Origin: Rugamonas aquatica
GTDB taxonomy: Bacteria; Pseudomonadota; Gammaproteobacteria; Burkholderiales; Burkholderiaceae_D
Reading direction: 5' to 3'
Assembly (NCBI RefSeq): GCF_009380215.1
Contig: NZ_WHUG01000003.1
Span: 620,001 to 684,000 of the forward strand
Length of the DNA: 64,000 bases
The first letter of the stretch is position 1, and each line of letters opens with the position of its first letter. Below are positions 38,001-48,201 of this stretch, in pieces. A program made the translations under genes and the position numbers. The notes below the pieces were generated by a model. It was not told where the DNA came from and did no database searches. It saw only the letters and a program-made list of their open reading frames with translations.

Positions 38001-39167
38001 ATGTCAAACGATTATCTTTTCACTTCCGAATCCGTATCCGAAGGTCACCCGGATAAAGTAGCCGACCAAATTTCCGACGCGATTCTGGACGCCATCCTGG
38101 CGCAGGATCCGAAAGCCCGTGTTGCCGCCGAAACCTTGTGCAATACCGGCCTGGTCGTGCTGGCCGGTGAAATCACCACCCACGCCAACGTTGATTATAT
38201 TCAAGTCGCACGCGAAACCATCAAACGCATCGGCTACGACAACACCGACTATGGCATCGACTACAAAGGTTGCGCCGTGCTGGTGGCCTACGACAAGCAG
38301 TCGCCGGACATCGCCCAGGGCGTGGACGAAGGCGCGGGCATTGATCTGGATCAAGGTGCTGGCGACCAGGGCCTGATGTTCGGCTACGCCTGCGATGAAA
38401 CGGCCGAGCTGATGCCCGCCGCGATCCACTACGCGCACCGCCTGGTCGAGCGCCAGTCGCAGCTGCGCAAGGATGGCCGCCTGCCATGGCTGCGTCCGGA
38501 CGCCAAATCGCAGGTCACGCTGCGCTACGTCAACGGCCGTCCAGTGTCGGTGGACACCGTCGTGCTGTCGACCCAGCACGCGCCGGAAATGCAGCACAAG
38601 CAGATTGAAGAAGCGGTGATCGAAGAGATCATCAAGCAGGTCCTGCCGCGCGAGTGGCTGGTCGACACCAAATACCTGGTCAACCCGACCGGCCGCTTCG
38701 TCATCGGCGGTCCTCAGGGCGATTGCGGCCTGACCGGCCGCAAGATCATCGTCGACACCTACGGCGGCGCCAGCCCGCACGGCGGCGGCGCGTTCTCCGG
38801 CAAAGATCCTACGAAAGTGGACCGTTCGGCAGCCTACGCCGCCCGCTACGTGGCCAAGAACGTGGTGGCCGCAGGTCTGGCGCGCCAGTGCCAGGTGCAG
38901 GTCAGCTACGCCATCGGCGTGGCGCGTCCGATCAACATCACGGTCTACACCGAAGGCACGGGCGTGATCCCGGACGACAAGATCGCCGCGCTGGTGATGG
39001 AGCACTTCGACCTGCGTCCGAAAGGCATCGTGCAGATGCTGGACCTGCTGCGTCCGATCTACGCCAAGACCGCCGCTTACGGCCACTTCGGCCGCGAAGA
39101 GCCGGAATTCACGTGGGAGCGCACCGACAAGGCCGCCATCCTGCGCGCCGCAGCCGGCCTGAAGTAA
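38001..39167 (+). CDS. metK: S-adenosylmethionine synthetase
   Basis: Makes S-adenosylmethionine from methionine and ATP in the cytosol. 388 residues (E. coli 384). The methionine-site [10 protein letters not shown] at 9-18, the [12 protein letters not shown] hexapeptide region and the P-loop-like [19 protein letters not shown] are all present. AGGAG lies 6 bases before the ATG. The leader carries a SAM-II-type riboswitch, so feedback by its own product is expected. Confidence 0.98.
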   Translation: MSNDYLFTSESVSEGHPDKVADQISDAILDAILAQDPKARVAAETLCNTGLVVLAGEITTHANVDYIQVARETIKRIGYDNTDYGIDYKGCAVLVAYDKQSPDIAQGVDEGAGIDLDQGAGDQGLMFGYACDETAELMPAAIHYAHRLVERQSQLRKDGRLPWLRPDAKSQVTLRYVNGRPVSVDTVVLSTQHAPEMQHKQIEEAVIEEIIKQVLPREWLVDTKYLVNPTGRFVIGGPQGDCGLTGRKIIVDTYGGASPHGGGAFSGKDPTKVDRSAAYAARYVAKNVVAAGLARQCQVQVSYAIGVARPINITVYTEGTGVIPDDKIAALVMEHFDLRPKGIVQMLDLLRPIYAKTAAYGHFGREEPEFTWERTDKAAILRAAAGLK

Positions 39168-39182
39168 TCGGCTAGCAGTCAA

Positions 39183-39213
39183 CGACAACGCCCCGCATGC
39201 CGGGGCGTTGTCG
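39183..39213. terminator. Perfect 13-bp stem-loop between metK and the next gene
   Basis: CGACAACGCCCCG (39183-39195) pairs with CGGGGCGTTGTCG (39201-39213) around CATGC. It lies 15 bases after metK and 12 bases after the stop of the minus-strand gene, so it can serve both. A true T-run is absent. Confidence 0.7.
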
Positions 39214-39225
39214 CATCTGGATCGC

Positions 39226-39531
39226 TTATGTCGGCCGCTTCGGCGGCGGCGGGATGGGATTGGGCGGTTCGTATCTGCGGCGGGGATCGTCTTTGTGCAT
39301 CATGGTTTCTCCTGCTCTTGGCGGCCATAAAAAAGCATAGTCGCTATTTTTCCAGAATACGAGGCCGGCCAGCGCCGCACCACCCGAGGAAATCGCCACC
39401 GCGACCTTGGTGACGCTGTCCAGCCATACCCAGCGCGCCAGCAAGGCCGTCTTGAGCTCGCTGGCATAGCTGGCGCGGTAGAGCAGATCCTGGGCTTCAT
39501 TCCAGATCGCATCGCGCGAATCGATAGTCAT
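39226..39531 (-). CDS. Small membrane protein of unknown function, possibly a fusion or remnant
   Basis: 101 residues: a helical N-terminal part (about 1-35), one or one-and-a-half membrane segments (about 36-70), and a Pro/Arg-rich tail. An AGGAG (39313-39309) with ATGATG five bases later lies inside the frame and would give a 25-residue Pro-rich peptide (39226-39303) on its own. This suggests that a membrane-protein gene and a small downstream gene were joined by a deletion, or that two products are made. No family is recognised. The upstream start has only a weak GGTGA site. Confidence 0.5.
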   Translation of the reverse strand: MTIDSRDAIWNEAQDLLYRASYASELKTALLARWVWLDSVTKVAVAISSGGAALAGLVFWKNSDYAFLWPPRAGETMMHKDDPRRRYEPPNPIPPPPKRPT

Positions 39532-39644
39532 GATGGATCACCGCCTGAAAAATCCAGCGTAGCGGGGCGTGCTTGTCGCCGATTTGATGCGCCTCAAACG
39601 ACACTTTATTGGCGGGGCAGTTCACCATTCCAACGCAACGGTGC

Positions 39645-39650
39645 TAAAAT
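39645..39650 (+). promoter_or_regulatory. -10 box of the ahcY transcript
   Basis: TAAAAT preceded by TGC (extended -10 form), with TTCACC 18 bases upstream as a possible -35. Transcription would begin at about 39657, exactly at the first base of the SAH riboswitch. Confidence 0.6.
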
Positions 39651-39657
39651 GCGCCTT

Positions 39658-39718
39658 CCGAGGAGCGTTGCGACGAATCATGAATTCGCCAGGCTCGGAG
39701 TCCCAAACCGCGCTCACG
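39658..39718 (+). promoter_or_regulatory. S-adenosylhomocysteine (SAH) riboswitch
   Basis: The core matches the SAH aptamer: CCGAGGAGCGTTGCGAC at the 5' end, GCCAGGCTCGG in the middle, and an AACCGCGCTCAC 3' strand. Stems: CCGAG (39658-39662) with CTCGG (39694-39698); CGAAT (39674-39678) with ATTCG (39684-39688); GAGCG (39663-39667) with CGCTC (39711-39715) as the pseudoknot. This riboswitch turns on ahcY when SAH builds up. It lies 33 bases before the ahcY start. Confidence 0.95.
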
Positions 39719-39750
39719 TTACTTTTTTCAACACATGAAAGGAGGGCGTG

Positions 39751-41178
<1,428 letters not shown>

Positions 41179-41193
41179 TCTGCCGGTATGAAG

Positions 41194-41224
41194 CGGGGCC
41201 GGCAAATTAGCCGGCCCCGTTTTT
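41194..41224 (+). terminator. Intrinsic terminator after ahcY
   Basis: CGGGGCCGGC (41194-41203) pairs perfectly with GCCGGCCCCG (41210-41219), loop AAATTA, followed by five T. It separates ahcY from the holin-like gene and metF, which must use read-through or another promoter. Confidence 0.92.
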
Positions 41225-41255
41225 ATCCAGTCCTTTTTTGCAGCGAGTTCCTCAT

Positions 41256-41606
41256 ATGCGTTTGGTCCTTACCTGGTTAATCAATGCAATTGCCTTGCTG
41301 GCAGTTCCCTACCTGATGCATTCCGTCGATGTCACAAGCATAGGCGCAGCCCTCGTCGCGGCTCTTGTACTGGGCCTGGTCAATACGCTGATACGCCCCG
41401 TGCTGCTGTTGCTGACATTGCCCGTGACCCTGGTGTCGCTGGGCCTGTTCATTTTCATCATCAACGGCTTCATGTTCTGGCTGGTCGCCCAATGGGTGGA
41501 CGGCTTCCACGTCGACAGCTTCGCTTCGGCGATCGGCGGCGCACTGTTGTACAGCGTGATTTCCTGGGCCCTGTCTACCTTACTTTTGAAGAAGTCAGAT
41601 GGCTAA
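41256..41606 (+). CDS. Phage holin 4-like small membrane protein
   Basis: 116 residues with four hydrophobic helices and a G-L-V-N-T-L-I-R-P-V-L-L-L-L-T-L-P motif typical of the phage-holin-4 superfamily (PF04020). In many Burkholderiales this gene lies between ahcY and metF, so it is a housekeeping membrane protein rather than a prophage remnant; its role is unknown. Start 41256 is taken because it opens on the first hydrophobic helix. It overlaps metF by eight bases. Confidence 0.88.
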   Translation: MRLVLTWLINAIALLAVPYLMHSVDVTSIGAALVAALVLGLVNTLIRPVLLLLTLPVTLVSLGLFIFIINGFMFWLVAQWVDGFHVDSFASAIGGALLYSVISWALSTLLLKKSDG

Positions 41607-42426
41607 TCATAATTTCAGTATCGAGTTCTTTCCGCCCAAGACGGCGGAGGGTGCGGAAAAGCTGCGCGTCACGCGCGCCAAGCTGTCCGAGCTCAAACCC
41701 AAATATTTTTCCGTGACCTTCGGCGCCGGCGGCAGCACGCAGCGCGGCACGCTCGACACCGTGGTGGAAATCCTCGCCGCCGGTGAAGACGCGGCGCCCC
41801 ACCTGTCATGCGTCGGCGGCACGCGCGAGTCGATCCGCGAGATCCTCACGGAATTCAAGGCCCACAACATCAAGCGCATCGTCGCGCTGCGCGGCGATCT
41901 GCCGAGCGGCTACGGCGCGGCCGGCGAGTTCCGTTACGCGAACGAGCTGGTGGAGTTCATCCGCCAGGAGACCGGCGAGTGGTTCCACATCGAAGTGGCG
42001 GCCTACCCGGAAGTGCACCCGCAGGCCAAGTCGCCGCAGGACGACCTGCTGGCGTTCGAACGCAAGGTGAAGGCCGGCGCCAATGCCGCCATCACCCAGT
42101 ACTTCTACAACGCCGACGCCTACTTCCAGTTCGTCGAGCAGACCCGCAAGATGGGCATCGACGTGCCTATCGTGGCCGGCATCATGCCGATCACGAACTA
42201 CACGCAGCTGATGCGCTTCTCGGACATGTGCGGCGCCGAGATTCCGCGCTGGGTGCGATTGAAGCTGGCCAGCTTCGGCGACGACAGCGCCTCGATCAAG
42301 GCCTTCGGCCTGGACGTGGTGACGGCGTTGTGCGAACGCCTGCTGGCGGGCGGCGCGCCCGGTCTGCACTTCTACAGCATGAACCAGGCCGCGGCTACCA
42401 CCGCGTTGTGGCAGCGCTTAGTTTAA
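41599..42426 (+). CDS. metF: 5,10-methylenetetrahydrofolate reductase
   Basis: FAD enzyme making 5-methyl-tetrahydrofolate for methionine synthesis. 275 residues. The S-I-E-F-F-P-P-K start, the V-T-F-G-A-G-G-S-T motif, A-L-R-G-D and the G-I-M-P-I-T-N-Y region are all diagnostic. It overlaps the holin-like gene and ends 9 bases inside the convergent cyclo-ligase gene. Together with metK and ahcY it completes most of the methyl cycle here; the homocysteine methyltransferase is not in the window. Confidence 0.97.
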   Translation: MANHNFSIEFFPPKTAEGAEKLRVTRAKLSELKPKYFSVTFGAGGSTQRGTLDTVVEILAAGEDAAPHLSCVGGTRESIREILTEFKAHNIKRIVALRGDLPSGYGAAGEFRYANELVEFIRQETGEWFHIEVAAYPEVHPQAKSPQDDLLAFERKVKAGANAAITQYFYNADAYFQFVEQTRKMGIDVPIVAGIMPITNYTQLMRFSDMCGAEIPRWVRLKLASFGDDSASIKAFGLDVVTALCERLLAGGAPGLHFYSMNQAAATTALWQRLV

Positions 42427-43014
42427 TTCGGTGACGATGCGGTCCAGCGCCACATCGTGACCGTCGCTGTCGAACCGCACCTGCAGGCACTGGTAGGCTA
42501 TGCCCAGTGTCTGCGGGCGCGGTGAGCGCGCCAGCGTGCGGTCGTAGAAACCGCCGCCATATCCAAGCCGGTAGCCTTGCGGGCTGAAACCCAGGCAAGG
42601 CACCAGCAACGCCGGCGGATACGCCTGCTGCAAACGCAGGTCGGCCGGCACCGCCACTCCCATCGCATCCTTGACCATGTCCTCGCCGATGCGCCATTCG
42701 GCAAACTCCAGCGCCGCATGTTTTTCCACCACCACCGGCAGCAGCAGCCGCGCGCCCAGGCGCTCCAGCTGCGCGTAGGCCGGCTGCAGATCCGGCTCGT
42801 CGCGCAGCGGCCAGTACACGCCCAGCGCCGCCGGTTGCGCGGCCTGCCACCATGCGATCACCTGTTCGCCGATCTCGCGGTCCCACGCGGCGCGCGTGGA
42901 CGCATCCAGCGCGCGCCGCGCGGCCAGCAGCTGCTTGCGTAAATCAGCCTTCGCCATAGGGGCCGGGGCTGGTGGTTCCGTCGTGGCGCGTGGTATTCTA
43001 GGGTCGCTGGTCAT
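42418..43014 (-). CDS. 5-formyltetrahydrofolate cyclo-ligase
   Basis: ATP-dependent enzyme recycling 5-formyl-THF to 5,10-methenyl-THF. 198 residues. The N-terminal K-x-x-L-R-K-Q-L-L-A-A-R-R-A-L, the L-V-P-C-L-G-F-S-P-Q-G-Y-R-L-G-Y-G-G-G-F-Y-D-R-T-L metal/ATP loop and the C-terminal strand are typical. The start may be the later ATG at 42957 (M-A-K-A-D-L-R-K), which gives the family's usual length; no clear ribosome site decides. Divergent from slt with only 35 bases between. Confidence 0.93.
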   Translation of the reverse strand: MTSDPRIPRATTEPPAPAPMAKADLRKQLLAARRALDASTRAAWDREIGEQVIAWWQAAQPAALGVYWPLRDEPDLQPAYAQLERLGARLLLPVVVEKHAALEFAEWRIGEDMVKDAMGVAVPADLRLQQAYPPALLVPCLGFSPQGYRLGYGGGFYDRTLARSPRPQTLGIAYQCLQVRFDSDGHDVALDRIVTELN

Positions 43015-43049
43015 AGGTTCAGATTTTCAAGACTATAGAGAGTTGCACA

Positions 43050-45029
43050 TTGATTTCCGCTTTGAAATGGATAGCCGGCGCCGCCGCGATGACCGCCGTG
43101 GCATTCACCTCCCTGGCCCATGCCGACGACCTGGGTGACGACGGCCGCAGGGCGGACGATTCCTTCCTGCTGCTGCGCGACGCCGTGCGCCAGGACGACG
43201 CCTCCAAGGCCGACTTCTACGCCGCCCGCCTGGGCGATTATTCCATTCCGTCTTACGTCGATTATTATCGGCTGAAACCGCGCCTGAAGGATGCTTCGTC
43301 CGCTGAAATCCGCGATTTCATGAAGCGCTACGAAGGCCAGGCCATCGTCGACCGCCTGCGCAACGACTGGCTGCTGGACCTGGGCCGCAAGCGCGACTGG
43401 GCCACCTTCGACGAGCAGCTGCCGCTGTTCGTGTTGAACGACGACACCCAGGTCAAATGCTACGCGCTGCAATCGCGCGCGCTCAAGGGGCAGAAGGTGG
43501 CCGGCGAAGCGCGCGAGCTGCTCACCGCGCCGAACGGCTACGGCGAGCCATGCGCCGGCCTGATCGCCACGCTGTACCAGGCCGGCCAGTTCAACATCGA
43601 CGACCTGTATGCGCAGCTGCGCCTGTCCGGCGAGTACAACGCCACCGGCCAGGCGCGCCGCATCGTCGCGCTGTTGGGCGGGAACGAGAAGAAGGCGGTG
43701 CAGGCGGTCGACCTGCCGGCCATCGCGCTGGCCAAGGGCGTGGGCAGCGGCCGCGTCGAACATGAGATCTACGTGGTCGCCATCGGCCGCATGGCCAAGA
43801 CCAGCACCAAGCTGGCGGTGCTGGCGCTGAACAAGGCCGCCTCCAAACTGAGCCCGCAGGAACAGCAGGAGGCGTGGGCCGCCGTGGCGCTGCAATCGTC
43901 GTATTCGCTGTCGCAGGACACCACCGAGTACTGGCAGAAATCGAACGGCGCCGCGCTGTCCATCGACCAGATTCAATGGAAGACCCGCATCGCGCTGCGC
44001 AATGGCGACTGGAAGCAGGTGGAGAAGAACATCCGCTCCATGCCGTCGTCGCTGCGCGCCGATCCGGCCTGGGTCTACTGGCTGGGCCGCTCGCTGATGG
44101 CGCAGTCGGGCGCCATCCAGGCCACCGGCGAAGCGGCGCAGCTGTTCCGCAGCATCGCCGACCAGTCCAACTTCTACGGCCAGCTGGCGCTGGAAGAAAC
44201 CGGCAAGCTGATTACCATCCCGCTGCCTGGCCTGCCGATCGGCCAGTCCGAAATCGCGCCTATCGCCGCCAACCCCAACTTCCAGCGCGCCATCAAGTTC
44301 TTCAGCATGCGCCTGCGCTTCGAAGGCACGCGCGAATGGAACTGGGGTCTGCGCGGCCTGAGCGAACGCGAACACCTGGCCGCCGCCGAATTCGCGCGCC
44401 AGAACAATATCCTCGACCGCATGGTCAACACCTCGGACCGCACGCGCATCCAGGTCGACTACACGCAGCGCTTCCCGTCGCCGCACATCGACATCATGCA
44501 CCCGACCACGCAGACGCTGGGCCTGGACAAGGCCTGGGTGTACGGCCTGATACGGCAAGAGTCGCGCTTCATCATGGACGCGCAGTCGCACGTCGGCGCT
44601 TCGGGCCTGATGCAGGTGATGCCGTCCACCGGCCGCTGGGTGGCCAAGAAGATCGGCCTGGCCGACTTTGCGCAGGACATGCTGAGCGACGTGCGCACCA
44701 ACATCCTGCTGGGCGCGAACTACCTCAACATGGTGCTCGGGAATATGGACGGCTCGCAGGTGCTGGCCACCGCCGCCTACAACGCCGGGCCGGGCCGCCT
44801 GCGCTCGTGGCGTTCGACGCTGGTCAAGCCGATGGACAGCGCGGTCTTCATCGAATCGATCCCGTTCGTCGAAACCCGCACCTACGTCAAGAACGTGATG
44901 TCGAATACGACCTACTACGCGGCCCTGTTCGAAGGCCGCCCGCAGTCGCTGAAGGCGCGGCTGGGCACCGTCGCGCCGCGCGGCTACACCGAACAGGAAC
45001 AGCAGGAGTCGAGCTTTGGCTCGCGCTAA
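43050..45029 (+). CDS. slt: Soluble lytic murein transglycosylase (Slt-type)
   Basis: Periplasmic enzyme cutting the glycan chain to a 1,6-anhydro end. 659 residues: signal peptide (ending A-H-A), a long helical U/L-type superhelix (about 30-450) and the C-terminal lysozyme-like domain with catalytic Glu 504 in R-Q-E-S-R-F, then S-x-x-G-A-S-G-L-M-Q-V-M-P and the A-A-Y-N-A-G-P-G-R motif. The start is TTG 43050 with AGAGAG about 8 bases before; no ATG is available before the signal peptide. Confidence 0.95.
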   Translation: MISALKWIAGAAAMTAVAFTSLAHADDLGDDGRRADDSFLLLRDAVRQDDASKADFYAARLGDYSIPSYVDYYRLKPRLKDASSAEIRDFMKRYEGQAIVDRLRNDWLLDLGRKRDWATFDEQLPLFVLNDDTQVKCYALQSRALKGQKVAGEARELLTAPNGYGEPCAGLIATLYQAGQFNIDDLYAQLRLSGEYNATGQARRIVALLGGNEKKAVQAVDLPAIALAKGVGSGRVEHEIYVVAIGRMAKTSTKLAVLALNKAASKLSPQEQQEAWAAVALQSSYSLSQDTTEYWQKSNGAALSIDQIQWKTRIALRNGDWKQVEKNIRSMPSSLRADPAWVYWLGRSLMAQSGAIQATGEAAQLFRSIADQSNFYGQLALEETGKLITIPLPGLPIGQSEIAPIAANPNFQRAIKFFSMRLRFEGTREWNWGLRGLSEREHLAAAEFARQNNILDRMVNTSDRTRIQVDYTQRFPSPHIDIMHPTTQTLGLDKAWVYGLIRQESRFIMDAQSHVGASGLMQVMPSTGRWVAKKIGLADFAQDMLSDVRTNILLGANYLNMVLGNMDGSQVLATAAYNAGPGRLRSWRSTLVKPMDSAVFIESIPFVETRTYVKNVMSNTTYYAALFEGRPQSLKARLGTVAPRGYTEQEQQESSFGSR

Positions 45030-45054
45030 ACACCACACCAACCTTGGACGCATC

Positions 45055-45771
45055 ATGCAGACCACACAACTAGATCCCAGCCTGTCGCAAACCCTGGCCG
45101 CCGCGCGCGAGCCGGGCCTGACGCTCGTCATCGGCAACAAGAACTATTCGTCGTGGTCGATGCGTCCGTGGGTGGCGATGACCGCCTTCGGCATTCCGTT
45201 CCAGGAAGTGCGCGTGCTGCTGGACCAGGACGACACCGCCAACCGCATCTGTGGCTACTCCGCCAGCGGCCGCGTGCCGGTGCTGCTGGCCGGCGAGATG
45301 ACGATCTGGGACAGCCTGGCGATCTGCGAATACCTCGCCGAGCAGTTCCCGGAACTGCACCTGTGGCCGCAGGACGTGGCCGCGCGCGCGATGGCGCGCT
45401 CGGTATGCGCCGAGATGCACGCCGGCTTCGCCGACCTGCGCACCTCGATGTCGATGAACATCCGCGCCAGCTATCCGGGCAAGGGCCGCACCAACGGCAC
45501 CCAGGCCGACATCGGCCGCATCAGCGAAATCTGGGAAGAGTGCCTGTCCCGCTTCGGCCACCACCAGTTCCTGTTCGGCGATTTCTCCATCGCCGACGCC
45601 TACTACGCTCCGGTGGTGCTGCGCTTCCGCACCTACGGCGTATCGCTGGCGCCCGCGCTGGACGCCTACTGCCAACGCGTGCTGGCCCATCCCGCCGTGG
45701 CGCGCTGGGTCGAAGAGGCGATGGCCGAAACCGAAACGGCGCCCAAGCACGACGCCGAAATGCCGGACTGA
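45055..45771 (+). CDS. Glutathione S-transferase family protein
   Basis: 238 residues with a thioredoxin-like N-terminal domain (about 18-100; L-V-I-G-N-K-N-Y-S-S-W-S-M-R-P, G-R-V-P-V-L-L) and a helical C-terminal domain with the usual F-G-D-F-S-I-A-D-A-Y-Y. The serine-rich S-S-W-S-x-R-P active site is that of the YfcG/Zeta-like group. Substrate unknown. ATG 45055 is used as it starts before the first strand. Three bases separate it from cca. Confidence 0.9.
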   Translation: MQTTQLDPSLSQTLAAAREPGLTLVIGNKNYSSWSMRPWVAMTAFGIPFQEVRVLLDQDDTANRICGYSASGRVPVLLAGEMTIWDSLAICEYLAEQFPELHLWPQDVAARAMARSVCAEMHAGFADLRTSMSMNIRASYPGKGRTNGTQADIGRISEIWEECLSRFGHHQFLFGDFSIADAYYAPVVLRFRTYGVSLAPALDAYCQRVLAHPAVARWVEEAMAETETAPKHDAEMPD

Positions 45772-45773
45772 CG

Positions 45774-47048
45774 ATGATGCGGATTTATGTAGTCGGCGGC
45801 GCCGTGCGCGATGAACTGCTTGGCCTGCCGGTCAAGGACCACGATCACGTCGTCGTCGGCGCCACGCCGGACGACATGCTGGCCAAGGGCTTCCGCCCGG
45901 TCGGCAAGGACTTCCCGGTGTTCCTGCATCCGAAGACGCAGGAAGAATATGCGCTGGCCCGCACCGAACGCAAGACCGCGCCGGGCTACAAGGGTTTTGT
46001 GTTCCACACCTCGCCCGATGTCACGCTGGAAGACGACCTGGTACGCCGCGACCTGACCATCAACGCCATCGCCCGCGCCGACGACGGCACGCTCACCGAC
46101 CCATACGGCGGCAGGCGCGATCTGGAGCTGCGCATTTTCCGCCACGTCTCCGAAGCGTTTGCCGAAGACCCGGTGCGCATCCTGCGCGTGGCCCGTTTCG
46201 CCGCCCGCTTCAGCGACTTCCGCGTGGCGCCGGAAACCAATGCGCTGATGCGGCAGATGGTGGAGCAGGGCGAAGTCGACGCGCTGGTGCCGGAGCGCGT
46301 ATGGCAGGAGCTGGCGCGCGGCCTGATGGAGCACAAGCCCTCGCGCATGCTGGAAGTGCTGCGCGACTGCGGCGCGCTGGCGCGCATCCTGCCGGAGCTG
46401 GACGTGCTGTGGGGCGTGCCGCAGCCGGAGAAGTGGCATCCCGAAATCGACACCGGCATGCACATGCTGCAGGTGATCGACTGCGCGGCGGAAGCGGGCC
46501 ACGAACTGGCCACGCGCTTCGCCTGCCTGATGCATGACCTGGGCAAGGGCGCCACGCCGCCGGAAAACTGGCCTGCGCACCATGGCCACGAAGGCCTGGG
46601 GGTCAAGCTGGTGGAGCAGGTGTGCAAGCGCCTCAAGGTGCCGACCGAATGCCGCGACCTGGCCGTGATGACGGCGCGTGAGCATGGCAACGTCGGCCGC
46701 GCCTTGCAGCTGCGGCCCAACACCATCGTCACTCTGTTCGAACGCTGCGACGCCTTCCGCAAGCCGGCGCGCTTCTCGCAGATGCTGTTGGCGACCGAAT
46801 GCGATTCACGCGGGCGCATCGGTCCGAGCGCCAGCTTCCGCGACGCGCCCTTCCCGCAATTGGCTTACCTTGAAATGGCGCTGGCTGCGGCACGCGGCGT
46901 CAATGCCGGCGAGATCGCGCAAGGCTGCGCGGCCAACCCGCAGCGCATTCCGGAGCTGGTGCATCGAGCACGGGTGATGGCGGTGAAGGTGGCGCTGCGT
47001 GCCGGCGACGCCGACGGCGAGGACGAGGGGGGCATGCCGATACCATGA
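45774..47048 (+). CDS. cca: tRNA CCA-adding enzyme (multifunctional Cca)
   Basis: Adds or repairs the 3'-CCA of tRNAs. About 424 residues: nucleotidyltransferase domain with G-G-A-V-R-D (about 8-13) and the D-H-D-H active acids, the R-R-D-x-T-I-N-A motif, and an HD domain (L-M-H-D-L-G-K-G near 250-258) as in the E. coli bifunctional enzyme. Two adjacent ATG codons (45774 and 45777) are possible. It overlaps the GNAT gene by four bases and follows the GST gene, likely one operon. Confidence 0.96.
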   Translation: MMRIYVVGGAVRDELLGLPVKDHDHVVVGATPDDMLAKGFRPVGKDFPVFLHPKTQEEYALARTERKTAPGYKGFVFHTSPDVTLEDDLVRRDLTINAIARADDGTLTDPYGGRRDLELRIFRHVSEAFAEDPVRILRVARFAARFSDFRVAPETNALMRQMVEQGEVDALVPERVWQELARGLMEHKPSRMLEVLRDCGALARILPELDVLWGVPQPEKWHPEIDTGMHMLQVIDCAAEAGHELATRFACLMHDLGKGATPPENWPAHHGHEGLGVKLVEQVCKRLKVPTECRDLAVMTAREHGNVGRALQLRPNTIVTLFERCDAFRKPARFSQMLLATECDSRGRIGPSASFRDAPFPQLAYLEMALAAARGVNAGEIAQGCAANPQRIPELVHRARVMAVKVALRAGDADGEDEGGMPIP

Positions 47049-47716
47049 GCTCCATCGACCTGTTCCAGAATCCGCTGCGCCGTTGGGGCAAGGATGGCAA
47101 GCGCCGCCCGACGGTGCTGGTCAAGGAACTGCGCGAGCGTGATAGGCGGCGCATGGTCAAGCACTTCATCGGGCTGGAAGACAGCGACCGCCTGCTGCGC
47201 TTCGGCACCGTGCTGCCTGACGAGCAGGTGGAGAACTACGTCAACCGCATAGCCTTCTCGCGGGACATGGTGTTCGGCGTGTACAACCGCATGTTCAAGC
47301 TGGTGGCGGTCGGCCACCTGGCGTTCGCGCCGCGTGATGAGTCCAAGAGCGCCATCACCGAGAAAGACAGGGTCGCGGAGTTCGGCGTATCGGTCAGCCG
47401 TTCTGCGCGTGGCCTGGGCATCGGCTCCAAGCTGTTCGAACGCGCCGCCATCCACTGCCGCAACAACGATGTCGACACGCTGTACATGCACTGCCTGTCG
47501 TCCAACAAGACGATGATGCACATCGCGAAAAAAGCCGGCATGGAAATCCATCGCGACTACGGCGAAGCGGACGCCTATCTGAAACTGCTGCCGGCCAATC
47601 CGGCCAGCATGCTGCAGGAAGCGCTGGACGAGCAATTCGCCACGCTGGACTACACCCTCAAAGCCAACAAGCGCATCGCCGCGAAATGGTTCGACCGTCT
47701 CACCGGCCGAAAATAA
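47045..47716 (+). CDS. GNAT-family N-acetyltransferase
   Basis: 223 residues. The acetyl-CoA loop is seen in S-R-S-A-R-G-L-G-I-G-S-K-L-F-E-R-A (R-x-x-G-x-G/A form), after the beta-4 strand V-A-E-F-G-V-S-V-S. The N-terminal half has a long basic region. The substrate is unknown; coupling to cca by ATGA overlap could hint at tRNA or translation, but this is only context. Confidence 0.88.
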   Translation: MSSIDLFQNPLRRWGKDGKRRPTVLVKELRERDRRRMVKHFIGLEDSDRLLRFGTVLPDEQVENYVNRIAFSRDMVFGVYNRMFKLVAVGHLAFAPRDESKSAITEKDRVAEFGVSVSRSARGLGIGSKLFERAAIHCRNNDVDTLYMHCLSSNKTMMHIAKKAGMEIHRDYGEADAYLKLLPANPASMLQEALDEQFATLDYTLKANKRIAAKWFDRLTGRK

Positions 47717-47802
47717 ATCTCTCCCCGCTAGAACCTTTGCTGCGCGGCCGGGTATGAACGGTCGGACAAGATACGCAACCGGCAGCAAAACCCACTAATC
47801 CC

Positions 47803-48168
47803 GTGTCGTCGATGACTTATTTTTGCAGCACGCAGTTGCAGCAGCCGGACTTCGCCGTCTGCTTACGCTTGCTGTTGCTCTCGCCTGCGCTGGAGGAGTG
47901 TGTGGTCAGGGCCGGGCTGCAGGAGTGGATGACGCGCCAGCTGGCGGCCAACAACGGCGGCCTGCCTTTGACGCGCGCCGGCCCGGTACTGGTGTCGACG
48001 GCGGTTTTCGGCCTGCTGCACCTGGGCTCCGGCTGGCAGCATGCGCTGGCGGTGCTGGCGCCGGGACTGGCGCTGGCGCTGCTCTACCAGCGCAGCCGAA
48101 GCTGGACCTGGTGCGCGCTGGCGCACAGCGCCATGAATGCCTTTGCGATCTCTGTCTGCGGCTTATAG
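47803..48168 (+). CDS. mrtJ: JDVT-CTERM-type glutamic intramembrane protease (MrtJ)
   Basis: 121 residues with several hydrophobic helices and all three CPBP/Rce1 motifs: E-E-x-x-x-R at 31-36 (E-E-C-V-V-R), F-x-x-x-H at 69-73 and H-x-x-x-N at 108-112. It is a short form of the family, as described for sorting proteases that cut Cys-containing C-terminal signals. The next gene encodes a protein with just such a tail, so the pair is probably an enzyme and its only substrate. Start GTG 47803; ATG 47812 is possible. Confidence 0.85.
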   Translation: MSSMTYFCSTQLQQPDFAVCLRLLLLSPALEECVVRAGLQEWMTRQLAANNGGLPLTRAGPVLVSTAVFGLLHLGSGWQHALAVLAPGLALALLYQRSRSWTWCALAHSAMNAFAISVCGL

Positions 48169-48201
48169 ATCAATTTTCAGATCAAACTTCAGGAGAGTGT
48201 C

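Noticed and set aside
41256-41606. Prophage holin
   Set aside because: Although of the holin-4 superfamily it has no phage neighbours and sits in a metabolic operon, where the gene is usual in this order.
43015-43049. 6S RNA next to the cyclo-ligase gene
   Set aside because: In enterobacteria ssrS lies beside this gene, but only 35 bases separate it from slt here, too short for 6S RNA.
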